Assembly (NCBI RefSeq): GCF_037038585.1
Contig: NC_092541.1
Location: forward strand, 4,963,445-5,027,444
Origin: Patagioenas fasciata
Lineage: Eukaryota > Chordata > Aves > Columbiformes > Columbidae
Direction of reading: 5' to 3'
DNA: 64,000 nt
How positions within the stretch are numbered: position 1 is the stretch's first letter; each line of letters opens with the position of its first letter. This document shows positions 50,329 through 62,127 of the stretch, piece by piece. The translations under genes were made by a program, and so were the position numbers. The notes under the pieces are model-generated. The model did no database searches and was not told the DNA's origin. It saw only the letters and a list, made by a program, of their open reading frames with translations.

Positions 50329-50342
50329 GTTGCCGGGGCAAC
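50329..50342. promoter_or_regulatory. RFX X-box palindrome
   Basis: GTTGCC-GG-GGCAAC is a perfect 14-bp inverted repeat with the two-base spacing of the RFX dimer site. It lies about 195 bp upstream of the GTSF1-type start codon. RFX2 and A-MYB drive meiotic and piRNA-pathway genes in vertebrate testis. Confidence 0.65.
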
Positions 50343-50402
50343 GCCAGGGGCGCCATCTTGTGCGGGCCGGGGGCCCCGTCCCTGCAGGATGAACTGCGCG
50401 TG

Positions 50403-50476
50403 GCGTAGTTTGGGCTGAAGAGACTTTCCCAACTCCTCTAGTGCCACCCATGCCGTGAGCAGGGACATCTACACCA
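50403..50476 (-). mobile_element. CR1 LINE 3' fragment, left half of an interrupted copy
   Basis: Antisense CR1 (GTTTGGGCTGAAGAGACTTT, GCAGGGACATCTACACCA). It breaks off where another CR1 begins and resumes at 50967. Confidence 0.85.
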
Positions 50477-50966
50477 TGTCCAGTTCTGGGCTGCTCAGTT
50501 CCAGAAGGACAGGGAACTGCTGGAGAGAGTCCAGCGCAGCCACCAAGATGCTGAAGGGAGTGGAGCATCTCCCGTGTGAGGAAAGGCTGAGGGAGCTGGG
50601 GCTCTGGAGCTGGAGAAGAGGAGACTGAGGGGGGACTCATTCCTGGGGATCAATATGGAAAGGGGCAGTGTCAGGAGGATGGAGCCAGGCTCTTCTGGGT
50701 GACAACCAGTGACAGGACAAGGGGCAATGGGTGCAAACTGGAACACAGGAGGTTCCATTTAAATTTGAGAAGCAACTTGTGCCTGGTGAGGGTGTCAGAG
50801 CCTGGCCCAGGCTGCCCAGGGAGGCTGTGGAGTCTCCTTCTCTGCAGACATTCAAACCCGCCTGGACACCTTCCTGTGGAACCTCAGCTGGGTGTTCCTG
50901 CTCCGGGGGGGGATTGCACTGGATGAGCTTTCCAGGGCCCTTCCAACCCCTGACATTCTGGGATTC
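50477..50966 (+). mobile_element. CR1 LINE inserted into another CR1
   Basis: Sense CR1 from CAGTTCCAGAAGGACAGGGA to CCCCTGACATTCTGGGATTC. It lies exactly between the two halves of an antisense copy. Confidence 0.9.
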
Positions 50967-51125
50967 ACCCAGCTCAAGTTGCTCAGAGCCCCGTCCAGTC
51001 TGGCCTGGGATGTCTCCAGGGATGGTTCATCCACCACCTCTCTGGCCAACCTGGGCCAGGCTCTCACCACCCTCAGGGCCAACAATTTCTTCTTCATGTC
51101 CAGCCTGAATCTCCCTCCTTTAGTT
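50967..51125 (-). mobile_element. CR1 LINE, right half of the interrupted copy
   Basis: Continues the antisense CR1 with AGCTCAAGTTGCTCAGAGCC, GGGATGTCTCCAGGGATGG and TCATGTCCAGCCTGAATCTC. Confidence 0.88.
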
Positions 51126-51530
51126 TAAAACCATTGTAAGGAACATTTAATGAAGAACTGTTGTTTTTACGTAACTGAGGACCTGGGCCTGACCCCAGCA
51201 GGGGGGAAGAACCAAGAGACATCAGACTATGAATCCTTAATGTAAAACAAAGTCTCTTCAGGGAATATATACTGATACCTGTATGCATACTGATATCTGT
51301 ATTTACAAGTTAATTTAGGGGGAAGGGTAGCCAAATTACCAGGAATCCATATTTTAAATAGATTGATAAGGGGAAGGGTATTGTACGTGTCAGGGTAGTC
51401 TGTAAACCCTGAAGTACCAACCAATGGGGAACAGGGGAGGGAAATTGCGTCTGGCGTGCTGCAATAAAACTGCTGCTTTTTAGAGCTTTCAGAACAGTGT
51501 TAAGGAGTCTTTTTGCCAACTTTTCAGAAT
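51126..51530 (+). mobile_element. ERV LTR (5' LTR of a partial provirus)
   Basis: A LTR-like block with a polyadenylation hexamer in TGCAATAAAACTGCTGCTTT near its 3' end, followed directly by leader-like sequence. It is related in blocks to the 48.3-48.8 kb fragment. The 5' edge is approximate. Confidence 0.6.
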
Positions 51531-52110
51531 AATTTCCTGGCAATCCAGGATGGCCAATCTGCCTAACCCTCCATGGATCCCAGGATCTCTGGAACGTTAT
51601 GCTGGCACCAGGGAATTCCTGGAAGGGACCACAGATCCTCGGACCAGCCTGGAATGCGGGTAAGACCCCATCAGTAGAGATAAGGCACTTTTAAAAAAAT
51701 TTAGGTTGGTTTAGATGCTGCCTACATAAGATGTGTGGCGACAGCAGTGCTATAGGTGAGCTAGTCTATTCCGGAATTTGGTGTATCGATACTTGTGACC
51801 GAAGAGAGATGTGTGGATTTGTCTACCTCTTGGGAGAACGCCAGTGCATTCGGTCTATGCTAACTTTCAAAAAAATAGAAAAGAGAAAGAGAGAAAAAAG
51901 GAAAAAAAAAAAAAAGGAGGAAGAGAAAAACGAGAAAACAGTAATTTGATAAAAGTACCTTTAGTGATTTTGCTGTTATTTGTGCCCTTAGTGATTTTGT
52001 TGTTTGTGTCTTTAGTGATTTTTTTGTTGTTGTTGTTGGGGGTGGTGGTGGTGATTTTATTGTCCAATACTTATGGTTAACCAATTGTCTGCCTCATGAT
52101 TGCATCGTTT
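51531..52110 (+). mobile_element. ERV 5' leader / start of internal region (remnant)
   Basis: After the LTR comes a GGCAATCCAGGATGG-type leader. An A/G-rich tract follows (about 51868-51940), then a T/G-rich tract with repeated TTTAGTGATTTT units. No capsid, polymerase or envelope region could be recognised and no second LTR of this type is in the window. It is a broken remnant of the 5' end only. Confidence 0.5.
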
Positions 52111-52725
52111 TGCAACCAAAATGTAAATGTTCAGTGGGTGTAGAAATCAGCAGAGAGATACTTTATCAAAGCAGATGGCTAATGATGCAGGGACTTGGAT
52201 TCTGCAAACTCAAGTCCCTCTGGCTACAGGACGGGGGTGCAGTCCAGCAGTTAGAGCGCAGCATCCGATCGAGCGCTGTCTCGTGTGGGCTGCGTCCAAG
52301 AGCAGGTCCCAGACCTGCCTGTGCGGCTGTGGAGTGGGACACACAGGCCGGGAGAGCGTGGATGCACATGGAAGATGTGCTGGTTGCAGGGTTCCTGGGC
52401 TCCCCAGGGACACAGACATGCTCTGCTCAGTGAGGGGATCCCTGCCCTGGTGATACCTGCTGCCTTTCAGGGATGAGGGAAGGAAAGGTGAGTGACTGGA
52501 AGAAGAGGTGTGTTTTCCATTGCAGCATGGTCTTGGTGTCTCCCTACAGTCCCTCATTTTCCAGGGCAAAAAGAGACAGCTGAAACAAAGAAATAAACTC
52601 AACAGCAAAGTCAATTATACTGTTAAGCAGGCATTCTTTATTAACAGTGCTGGGGATCATCCACCACAAGTACTCCAATGTCTGGACACTCTTGAGTTGC
52701 TTATTTTCACACAATTATTGCATAC
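52111..52725. other. unassigned sequence between ERV remnant and solo LTR
   Basis: May still belong to the ERV interior or be host sequence. Nothing recognisable. Confidence 0.4.
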
Positions 52726-53377
52726 TGTTAAGTTTTGACTGCAGGGTGACAATAAACCATGGCAGATGTATTGTTAACCCCCTCTCCCCACCTTTCCCTC
52801 TTTAGCTCCTCCCTCTTCCCCTTTCCCACTAAGGACAGGTGATTTGGAGGGAAAGAAGGACCAAGAGAAGAGAGCTGGAAAAATTAAAAATGTTTAACTA
52901 ATGCTACTAATAAAAATAGAGAAAATAATGCAAAATATACAAAACCAATCTTGAAAGTCCCAGCAACTGCTCTGGCAGATGTAGGGCCGGCACCCGGAAG
53001 TCCTGGACTGGACTCTCCAGCCAACCAGAACTGGATTCAGTCTGTCACTAGGCCTCAGTTCACAGGGACGACTCGCAAGGTCCTCTCCTAATGTCAGCCA
53101 TAAGGAAAAAGGGACGAGATCGTCATGATCTCCCACTTTTATATGAAGTATCATGTGAATGGGATGGAATACTTAGTTGGTCAGTTTCAGTTCACTACTT
53201 CTCGTTGCCCCTCTTGTGGGATGTGCATCCATCCTTATCAGTCCAGTGACCTTGCATACCATTGCTATGTCTACCAGAACATATATCTAACTTTCAGAAA
53301 AGTGCAGTCAGTAAGAAGGCTTTAGCTGACAGGGAAATTCACTAAAAGAGAAACTTATTTTTGACAAAACCAGGACA
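52726..53377 (-). mobile_element. solo ERV LTR, same family as 22.3 and 33.7 kb
   Basis: Runs TGTTAAGTTTTGACTGCAGG to GACAAAACCAGGACA. Flanking five-base sequences are CATAC and CATAT, a near-perfect target duplication. It shares GACAATAAACCATGGCAGAT and ACTAATGCTACTAATAAA with the 22.3 kb copy. It carries no internal region. Confidence 0.82.
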
Positions 53378-54216
53378 CATATTTATTACAATTTTTGAAA
53401 ATTTTTAACATACATCTACTCTAAGAAATAATTGCATAAAGTTAGTATGAAGTTCGTTATCATTGATTAGTTTATTACTTACAATACATCTGTTAATTAC
53501 TAGTCAAATATAAGATAAGCACTCTGCTTCTAAACAATGTATCACTTCATTTTCTGTCTCCCTCTTCTCATGCAGAAGGACCTAAAACTTGAAAAATATC
53601 CCCTCATTCTGCAGGTGGTTAGAAGGCATTTACAATGTTGTTGGTTAATGATGGGTACATCTTTTGTAACTTAATCACAGTATATATTAATTTAGCAGCT
53701 TCTCTTCACAGCTAACACCTAAAAAGTTTGCTGCTCTTTGGAGATCAGTGTAGATTCCACTGTGTTGCTCCGTTGAAAAAGGCAAAGAAGAATCGAACAG
53801 GCCAAGAACATCACAGGCCGGTGGCACAAAACTCATCCGTTCCCATCCACCATGCAGATGCTACCCAAGAAGCACATCTAGAGCAATTTGGCTTCCAGGG
53901 CTGCATCTCTGCCATGACCTTTCACTGATTCCAGCAGGACTCTGAGCTGGAAAGTCCCTCTCGAGGGACACATTTGCAGCTGGTTCAGGTGAATGTAGGA
54001 CCCAAGGATTGAAGGCATATCCACGGAAATGCATCCTGTTAGTCTGCCTGCTGACACAAGGAGCCCTCCCTCCAGGCTTCGTGAAATCTCTCCAGGAGGC
54101 CTAGACAGTCAACAGCCTCAAGCAAGTTGTTGCTCTCCCAGGATCCCAGTGGGGTGCCCCCAGCTCTCCTATGCCTGTGAATTTGCCAGCCTGGAGGGAG
54201 ATTTTCAACTGAGAGA
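53378..54216. other. intergenic sequence, no gene seen
   Basis: AT-rich unique sequence. No exon or repeat recognised. Confidence 0.5.
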
Positions 54217-54530
54217 TCACAGAATCACAGAATGTCAGGGACCTCAAAAGCTCATCCAGTCCAAACCCCCGCCGGAGCAGGAACACCCAGCTGAGGTTCC
54301 ACAGGAAGGTGTCCAGGTGGGTTTGAATATCTGCAGAGAAGGAGACTCCACAACCTCCCTGGGCAGCCTGGGCCAGTGTTCTGATACCCTTACTGAGAAG
54401 TTTCTTCTCAAATTTAAGTGAAACCTCTTGTGTTCCAGTTTGAACCCGTTACCCCTTGTCCTAGTGTTGTCCCCATCCTGCCTCCCCTTGGCCACTGGAA
54501 AATCTCCTGCCACTGTCCCCACTGTCATAG
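54217..54530 (-). mobile_element. CR1 LINE 3' part
   Basis: Antisense CR1 starting ATCACAGAATCACAGAATGT with GAGCAGGAACACCCAGCTGA and CTCCACAACCTCCCTGGGCA. Confidence 0.92.
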
Positions 54531-57500
54531 CCTCATAAGCATCCCCTGGAGCTGCAGGATCTGGAGTCCCTACTGAAGGTGAGTCACTGCTGTGCTGATG
54601 CTCCTAAGGCCCACTGAAGCCACTGTTTACTTTCTGACTGACTGTCCCCTCTGGTCCCCTCTGAGATGCCTTTTCATCTTCTGTTTGGTTGTCCATGAGA
54701 AAACAAACTCCTCTACCCATGTTGACTGAGTGCAGCAAATCTGCTGTAGATGCTACATTAGGGGACACAGCTACTCTGGTCAGGTACAAGTACTTCAGGA
54801 GAAAGGGCAAACTGGGAGATTACAGAGCCTGTGGAGAAAGCTGACTTGTACTTGTGATGCGAGGTAAGTCACACACACGGAATACTTTTACTGCATAGTT
54901 GTGCGGGAATAATGGAAGATTGTCAAGGAGGAAAACTGTAAACATGCTCAAGTGACTTGCAGCGGGGGTGTAGAAAAACACATATTACACTAATTGTTTT
55001 TTGGCCTTGTGTGCTTGACAAGTAGAACCTCTGTGTTTATATAACATAGGGCTGTGAGAAACTCCAAGAGATCTTATCAGCGTGCCTGAGATTCCTTCTT
55101 TGTTGTGAGAAAGATCAAAGCACAGCCTGCTTGAATCCTTCGAAGGTGAACACAGCAGGTTGCGTGATCTTCAACAAGGGCTGAATTCTGCAGCTCCTAG
55201 GTGACCTCTGCTTGGGAGCTTAAGGGCTTTTTTGGAGAGCCTAAGTTAGCAAGGTAATGAAAATAAATTTGCTCTTTGCATTGCATCTCTGGCTTGTGGT
55301 TCTTCGTGCGACCTGCCTGCGTTGGCTCATGTGATAGTCCTCCTGACATTCATCATGCTGTGAAGATTATATCCATGACAGTGATATTTGTGATCGCCGC
55401 TATGTGCTGTGCCAGCACTCAAGCCTGGCCAGCAGCAAGGCCAGCGGCTTCTTACAAAACTTGCTTTGCATTGGTATGGCCTCCTACACATCCCCACTCC
55501 ATCTAAACTGAATTCCTCTTGCAGCTGAACAGGTTTTCTCGGGAGGACAGGCAGGGGCTGGGAGGGTGGATTTAGAAACTATGTGTTTTTTTTCTGGAAA
55601 GAAAACAACAGTTTTTAATTCTCTCCCTCTAAATGCCATTTTGGGAAGCATTTGCTATAGACCTGAAAACATTTTCTTCTCCTCCATTATTCTACCTCTC
55701 CTTCTATCCTTCCTGGGCAATTTATGCTCTCAGCCCACATCTCCTTAAGGCAAAAGCCCTTTCTTGGAACTGACTTCAAATGAGAAGACTCATCCAGATG
55801 TGAGCAGCTGGAACGGACCTTCAATCCTTGAGGGGAAGAAGATAAGATACACTAGAGGGTTTTCCACTGTTTTAGTTGGAAGTTACCAGACAAGGTTTTA
55901 TGGCAATAGGTCTTGCCCTGCCTAATTTAATTCCATGAGGTAACTGAAGACTTGCCAACGCTCTCTAATAGTAGCAACAACAGAATTGTCTTAAGGTACG
56001 AGAGATAATGTATATAGAATATAACAGTGGATCAGGAGAATTGTGTAGGCTTCTCTTGAATGGAAATAATAACAGCAGACATTTTCAAGCACAGAGAGAT
56101 TTGCCTCTTCCTGTCCTTTTATCTGCCAAAGTATCTTATATTGTTTCCAGGAGCCTGAGATGGACTAAACCTGTCAAAGGATTGAGATTTCACCCTGCAT
56201 ATATGGTCTTGCAGTGTCATATTTCTCATCTGCACTGATGCAGATCATAAAACAATCCTGACCATTACATAAACCTAAGGGTTCGCATGCAGGATTGACT
56301 CTTTTTTTCCCCATTTCCAGAATGTACCCCAGTCAGGGAATGATTGACTTGTGTCTTGAGTGCCTGTCCTAAGCTGTCTGTTGGGATGCAGAATCTGAAG
56401 TGGCCATTACTGAAACAAAGATGGGCTCTGCTGCTTTTTCAAAACAACTGGGAGAACTTCTGACAGGAAACTATCTCTTCCCAGTCCATAGGTCGCTCAG
56501 TGATGGAACATGTGTAACTTCTGCAAAACTCACACTGAGCAGCAATGCATCTTGCCTTGTTTGTTTCCACATTTGACCTTAATCTCTTTTGTTGAAGAAA
56601 GGGCAAGCAACAGGGAAAGCAGCTCCTTGATTGCTGTCTGTCCCAACAAGCCTTGAAGTGTGAATACTATGTGCTGCTCTCCAGCCATGGGGCTAGTGAA
56701 AAGGCTCTCTCAAATTCAGAGGTATGTGGTGGTATGAATTCAGGAGATGTCATGAGCATGGCCACCCTCTTTGGCAAGGAAGCTGAGCCACATGTGTCCG
56801 TTCCCTTCTTACATTGATTAGCACCTGCCCCTACAGCAGTGGGAAGATCTCTCCAGTTGGAGATGTGTTTATATTTATGTAGTTCTCCAGCAGAACACAT
56901 TTTCTGGTCTCGCATTTGAGCAAAAGCGTGCAAGAGGTTGGAAGATGTATGTGGAGAAAGTTGGCAGTGTCTCTGCTACGAAGCCATCTGGCGATTAGGG
57001 CTCTGGGAAGTTCCTGCGTCATCATGCTCAGGAATGTCCTGAAGCAGTTCAGCAGCTCCCCTTCCTCAGCTTTAATCCTCTATGCCGGGAGCGTCAAACT
57101 TATTTTCACCGGGGGCCATATCAGCCTCACGGTTGCTTTCAAAGGACTCCTTAACAGTCCTTAACATTTTGGGATTCAAATTGTTTTACCAAAGATGGTA
57201 TGGTCTACCACCTAAGTAGAAGACCAAGATGTCCTTTAGGGCCAGGCTCACCTTTCCTTCAAACTCCCTTCCCCGTGTGGCCGAGCTGGCTGTATCCACA
57301 GAAAACAATGTCAAATTCATGAATGGGACCCTGGCTGCTGGTTACAAAATATCTCTTTGCAGGTACTTTTTAAAAATAAGATGTAATTGCTAAAGTTCAT
57401 GTACCTGGCTAATTTATTAAAAAATATTTGCCCAATTGAGAGTACCCCTTTAAGCCCCCCCTCACTACCCCCCACGTAATTCTTGTCTGTCTTGTCTTCC

Positions 57501-58389
57501 AGTGCCCCAAGGCAGTTATTTATGTCGCCCATCAGTCTCACCTGTTACTCTTCTTACACAGGCTCATTGCTCTCCTGTAGCTACAGCTGCATCTCCCTCC
57601 GTTCTGCTCCTGCAGTGCAACATGTGTCACACACGCTACGTGTGTGACAAGCTGGCAGGAGCCTGAGAACAAGGAGCTCAGCACTGCCACTGGATAGAAG
57701 CAAAGTACTGGGCCAGGTAAAACAAGGTGGCGAGCTGGATCCCACCCGCAGGCCGGGTGCTTCACACCTGTGCTCTATGCAGTCTTTCTTGCTGGTGACA
57801 ACAGTGCTTTGGGGACCTTCCAGACTCCTCTTCAAGAATGATCGGCCACAACCCTTTGCCTCATTCCCTGCCTTTCAGAAACTTTGCCCAGGAAACCCAC
57901 AGCATAGATGGAAGTAGAAGGATGACATGCACTGTGAGCCTGTTCACATCATTCTCACTCCTGCTGTTCTCTGGGAACAGCCTTCCCCCCAACAGAACAG
58001 TGGCATCCTGAGCAAGAGGAATTCCCTTTCCTTCCCTCCTCAAGACCTTGAGGGATGCTGTCCTTCCGCAGCTGAGGCTCCTCAGCCAAGCTTGGGAGTA
58101 GCCACACACCTCTTCCATAGAACGTGCACTGAGGCCAAGAGGACACATCTGGGCAGAGGCTCCAGAAAGCTGGGTCTGATGGCCAGGGGCTCTGCAGGAG
58201 TCATGGATGCCTTCCTCACCTCCAAGTGACAGTACCTGAAGTGATCCCACTGCACTGTGTCCCACCCTCCTCTCCTTTGGGAATGGTGAAGGCTCCCATG
58301 TGCCCCATGCACCCCTAACTTCCCCAGAGAAATGCCATTCCTCCTGATGGTGTGTGTCTGGAGTGTCCACAGAGGGAAGTACCACACAG
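54531..58389. other. intergenic sequence, no gene recognised
   Basis: Long unique stretch with short frames only. A fragment at 57089-57180 looks transposon-derived (separate entry). The minus-strand frame at 57861-58445 (194 codons) shows no protein family character. Confidence 0.45.
57089..57180 (+). mobile_element. possible hAT-like DNA transposon fragment
   Basis: GCGTCAAACTTATTTTCACC, then GGGGGCCATATCAGCCTCAC and GGTTGCTTTCAAAGGAC resemble a common vertebrate interspersed repeat (GTGTCAAACTCATTTTCACC GGGGGCCACA type) that I associate with hAT elements. The fragment is short. Confidence 0.45.
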
Positions 58390-58543
58390 TGACAGTTAAC
58401 AATCATTGTGTTAACAACCACTGCACAAATATCCCTGAAATCCACCTCCCAGAACTACCTCTGAGAAATGCCTCTCTCACTGGGCATCTTGGGAAAGAGT
58501 CTGCAGGGAAAAGGATGAGACACAGGCTGGGATGCAGCAGAAC

Positions 58544-58549
58544 TTTAAT
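58544..58549 (-). terminator. polyadenylation signal, left feather keratin
   Basis: ATTAAA on the - strand in the context CATTAAAGTTCTGC, equivalent to the ATTAAA at 63260 of the other copy. Confidence 0.7.
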
Positions 58550-58958
58550 GAGTCAAAAGACAGAAACAGGCTTGCTCTGAGAGGAGATCCCGCTCAAAGG
58601 AGCACCAGGGACAGACAGGAGTCTGCTTCCTGTTGCTGTGGTGCAGATCCAGCCAGGTGTCCATCTGCCGGTCCCACAGAGGGAGCAGGGCCAGCAGGTC
58701 CTCCATAGGCTAACTTTGTGGGGCTCACAGCCCAGGAGAGCACAAGAGAACAAGGACACAAAAAGGAAGAGGAGACACTGGAAGAGGGGAAAGACAACAT
58801 GGACCGTGCTTTCTGAGAGCTCAGGCTGGCCCCATCCTTTTGCAAAGGGTGCTGGGGTTGCTCAAACCCTCTGAAACCAACAACCCGATGCTCTGTCCCC
58901 AGTCCAGTATCATCTTGTGTGTCCCTGGTTTCCTTTCCCAGGGCCATCACCAGCAGCT

Positions 58959-59264
58959 TTAACAGGGGAAACTCCTCGTGCCACAGATGCCGCTGCCCAA
59001 GCCAGAGAGACCAAAGCCCCCGGAGTTGATGGGCACTCCCTGAGAGCTGAGGATGCTGCCAACAGCAGCAGAGGTGGAGGATCCCACGGCGGTGTTCTGC
59101 GGGAAGGAGGTGAGGATGGGGCCGGGCAGGGTCACCACCACAGCTGGGGGCTCAATGACAACTCTGGAGTCCTGGCACTGCTGGACACAGGGCTCATTGC
59201 AGCTGTTGGCCAGCGGGGTTGGGCCACAGGGCTGGTAGGGCAGGCACGGGTTGTAGCAGGACAT
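58959..59264 (-). CDS. feather beta-keratin (corneous beta-protein)
   Basis: 101 residues, the usual size for feather keratins. The N terminus [20 protein letters not shown] and the [14 protein letters not shown] segment are family hallmarks. The central segment from V35 to about G67 ([20 protein letters not shown] and on) is the beta-sheet core that builds the filament. A Gly/Ser-rich [14 protein letters not shown] and a cysteine end follow. Cysteines at 3, 7, 13, 22, 26, 30, 94 and 101 form cross-links in the mature keratinocyte. The start follows a CTCTCCCAG acceptor by about 20 bases. The frame runs on upstream only because the intron end happens to be open. Product is structural, made in developing feather barbs. 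It differs from the + strand copy at residues 6 and 35 only. Confidence 0.96.
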   Translation of the reverse strand: MSCYNPCLPYQPCGPTPLANSCNEPCVQQCQDSRVVIEPPAVVVTLPGPILTSFPQNTAVGSSTSAAVGSILSSQGVPINSGGFGLSGLGSGICGTRSFPC

Positions 59265-59436
59265 ATCTTGTGGCTGGAGCTGCACCTGGGAGAGAGGGCA
59301 GGGGGAAGAAGAGCAGGGGACACGGGTGAGGAGCAGCTTGTCACCCCACAACGAGGGAGACAAGGTACATGCTGGGTGGGGAGCTGAATGCTGCTCAGAG
59401 CAGGGGAGAAAGGAAGAGAAAGGGCTTCAGACTCAC

Positions 59437-59473
59437 CTGATCCTCAAGGAGAAAGTGTTGAGAGAACGGGATG
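59437..59473 (-). other. non-coding exon 1 of left feather keratin
   Basis: Ends GAGGATCAG before a GTGAGTC donor at 59436-59435. The intron to 59286 is only about 151 bp. Feather keratin genes have a short untranslated first exon. The 5' edge is placed about 25 bp below the TATA box. Confidence 0.7.
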
Positions 59474-59495
59474 AGAGACTGGGTATTTGGGCTGG

Positions 59496-59503
59496 CTTTT
59501 ATA
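59496..59503 (-). promoter_or_regulatory. TATA box of left feather keratin
   Basis: TATAAAAG on the - strand about 25-30 bp upstream of the inferred start of exon 1, in the shared context GGAGCAGTATAAAAG. Confidence 0.85.
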
Positions 59504-59600
59504 CTGCTCCAGCACTGCCCCAGGTTCACAGTGACGCTATATACAGGCAGTAATTTTCCAACAGACTCTCTAATTGAAGACATCCCAGCCAATGGCACAG

Positions 59601-62029
59601 GTTCTTTTGTTTTTGCACAGCTCAGTGCTTTCATATTGTGATTTATGCCATGGCCATTTCCATTTGGGTCTCCTTTCAAGTGTTGAGATGAGAGACCCAA
59701 GCATTTTCAGGTCAGGAATGTATCATTGTGGGCTGAGTATCTGACCCAGTTGCTGGATGGAGATCCAGTGTAGGCAAGTAACAGTGGCCTGAGGTTTTTC
59801 TGTGAAGTTGTTTGTCACCCTGTTCAAAATAAGGGGACCAGCATGCTCTGATGGTCACTGGTCTACTTTCCAGTGAGTGGGCTGCAGTTCTCATTTTGTA
59901 TCTTCTCCTCCTGATGCTCTTGTTTTGGGAATAGATCTGTCCATCGATTTTGCTATTTTCTCTCTCTTAGGAGAATCCCTTGGGGTCTCCAACCAGTGCC
60001 TTCAGCATATTAGGGTTGTTTCTCTGTCCAATCTATGTGCAAGCACCATCTGTGTAACTTCATATATATGCACGCATGCATATAAATGTTCTCTCACTTG
60101 TGTGTCTGTATTCTTTATTGTATTGAAATAATTTGTTTTCCCTAAAATCTGCGTATATAAGCATGCTTAAGTGTGTGCCTGCACACAGGTGTGCATTAGC
60201 ACCTGTCTGTGTGTCCCTGCATACGTCTCCTCCTCATGAGGGGATGTGCTGGTCATGGCAGGGGTACTTCCCACTCCTCTGACCATGAGCACCACAGAAC
60301 GGGCCTAAAGGAGCCAAGTGGCAGCTGAACAGCAATGGCATGGACTCGATGGAGACCTGCCCTGAGCGCTGGCACTGAACACAACCCTTGTCTCCTGAGC
60401 TCTCTTTTTCATGCTCCTCTGAAGTCATACTCTGGTACTGCAGATTTCATAACCTAGTGAAGACAGTTTCACACCAGTTTGGAAACAGAGTATAATTCAG
60501 TGTATCAACATTCAAAGTATCTTAGCATGACTTTCAGTCACCTCTCTCTGCCTCCCCAGGTCAGGACGCATCTTCTCCTCCAAGTGCTAAGGAGCTGAGA
60601 ACAATGAGGTTAACTTCATGTACAGGGAGAAAAGCCAGGAAATCCTGCCCACTTTCTGAAATGCACTCATGGGTGAATCTGATTCTGTTGCAGTGTGAAC
60701 AGTGTCTGGGATGGGACACCGGCCCCTCGTGTCCAAGTCAAAGCCTTGGTCACCTCTGCAGCTAGTTGACCTGACACTGATTCAGGGAGGGGCTGATGCC
60801 TTGAGTCACTGCCAAACACGAGGACAGGTGACCTAGTGTCACTGTGCTTTGAGAAGAAGGATGAACTGTTGAGGCTGCAAAGGGAGAGCCAAACAGCTGA
60901 CAGCTCATTTGCTCTTCAGCCACAGGGAGCTTTTATGTCTTGCACTGAAATCCTGTTTTGCCAGGAGCTGCCTGGGAGGGAGAGAAGGATTGTCTAATTC
61001 ATGACCACAATCCCCAAACACTACTATGAGGAGTGTCAGGAGAAGAACTCTTTCCCTCAGAGACTGCTGGCAGTGAAAGGAAGAGCTCTGCAGGAGAGGG
61101 GGAAATGCTCTCCCTATGAGAACTGCTTCTGCAAGAAACCTCTCCTTTGCGTTTCACCTTGAGCTGCTCTCAATAACCTTCTTCCTCTCTTCCACACAAG
61201 CCTTCCATGTCTCTAGTCCTTGCCCTGTGGTACTTCCTGGTGGGGAATGGGGTCTGCAGCAGCAGAGAAAAATTGTCTACCTGTGACTGAATCCCCTTTT
61301 GTCCCATTCCTCCATGTCCCCTGAATACTCCTGAACACATTTCTGCCCACACCTCCTTCACCTTGGCACAGGTCAGAAGCAGTGGCTTTGGGCTGCTGAG
61401 AGGCTCCAAGAGACAGGCTCTTGCTCTGGTGATTCCAATCTCGAAACATTTTATCCAGTCCCTGAGATATGGAAGTGAGAAACCTGTTGCCTCTGAGTGC
61501 TACAGCCACTTAGATGTCCCAGGCTGGGTTGCACAGACAGAGAGAGACCAGAGAGGAAAGGAGGCCAAGAAAGCATTGAAATTTCTCTTCAAACCAAGCA
61601 GTATAAGGAGAAAAAGAGCTGAAGCCAAAAACACAGCCCAGCAGCCTGAGGAGTGATTACCACTGACAGACTGATCCGGGACAGAGGGAGAGAAAAGGAG
61701 AGAGCAAGTCCTTGTGCATAGGAACGTGTGGATCTACAACTGAGGACTGCAACACTTGGAGTACCTGGGACCATTCCTGAAAAAAGAGTTGCAAATGAGC
61801 CCACTACCATAACCCGAGATGGTGTCCCCTGCCAGCATGGGATGTCTTCAGCACTTCTCTCTTTTGCAGTGTTGCATTCCTGCCTCGAAAGTCCTTGGGC
61901 CACCCATTCCAGCATTTGGCAGAAGCGTCTCTGGAACAAAGGGCGTTTCAGAAATGTGGAAATGAAAAGGAGGCAATGAAGGAAATGCAATTACGAGCTC
62001 TGTGATTAGGAAGGCTATTCTCCATTAAA
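59601..62029. other. intergenic space between divergent feather keratins
   Basis: Unique sequence of about 2.4 kb. No third keratin or remnant was recognised. It probably contains regulatory DNA for one or both genes, but nothing specific could be assigned. Confidence 0.5.
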
Positions 62030-62097
62030 CATGAGTCTGTTGGAAAATTACTGCCTACACAAAAACAGCCTCAGCGCCTGGGGCACTGCAAGAGCAG

Positions 62098-62105
62098 TAT
62101 AAAAG
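62098..62105 (+). promoter_or_regulatory. TATA box of right feather keratin
   Basis: TATAAAAG in the context AGAGCAGTATAAAAGTG, equivalent to the box of the left copy. Confidence 0.88.
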
Positions 62106-62127
62106 TGAACCCAAAACCTTGTTCTCT

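Larger units (their letters stand above)
50030..50390 (-). promoter_or_regulatory. GTSF1: CpG-island promoter of the GTSF1-type gene
   Basis: A CpG-dense block around the exon 1 ATG. No TATA box is seen. It contains a perfect RFX X-box and two YY1-like elements (GCCGCCATT near 50062-50070 and CGCCATCTTG at 50351-50360). Confidence 0.75.
58390..59600 (-). repeat. inverted duplication, left arm (feather keratin unit)
   Basis: The reverse complement of this stretch matches about 62030-63415, covering promoter, exon 1, exon 2 and the 3' flank (including the string around CATTAAAGTTCT and a GTTAACA-rich part beyond it). Identity is very high in coding sequence and lower in the intron and outer flanks. 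Confidence 0.85.

Noticed and set aside
57861-58445. 194-codon - strand frame
   Set aside because: No recognisable domain, uneven composition, and no promoter or splice context. It may be chance.
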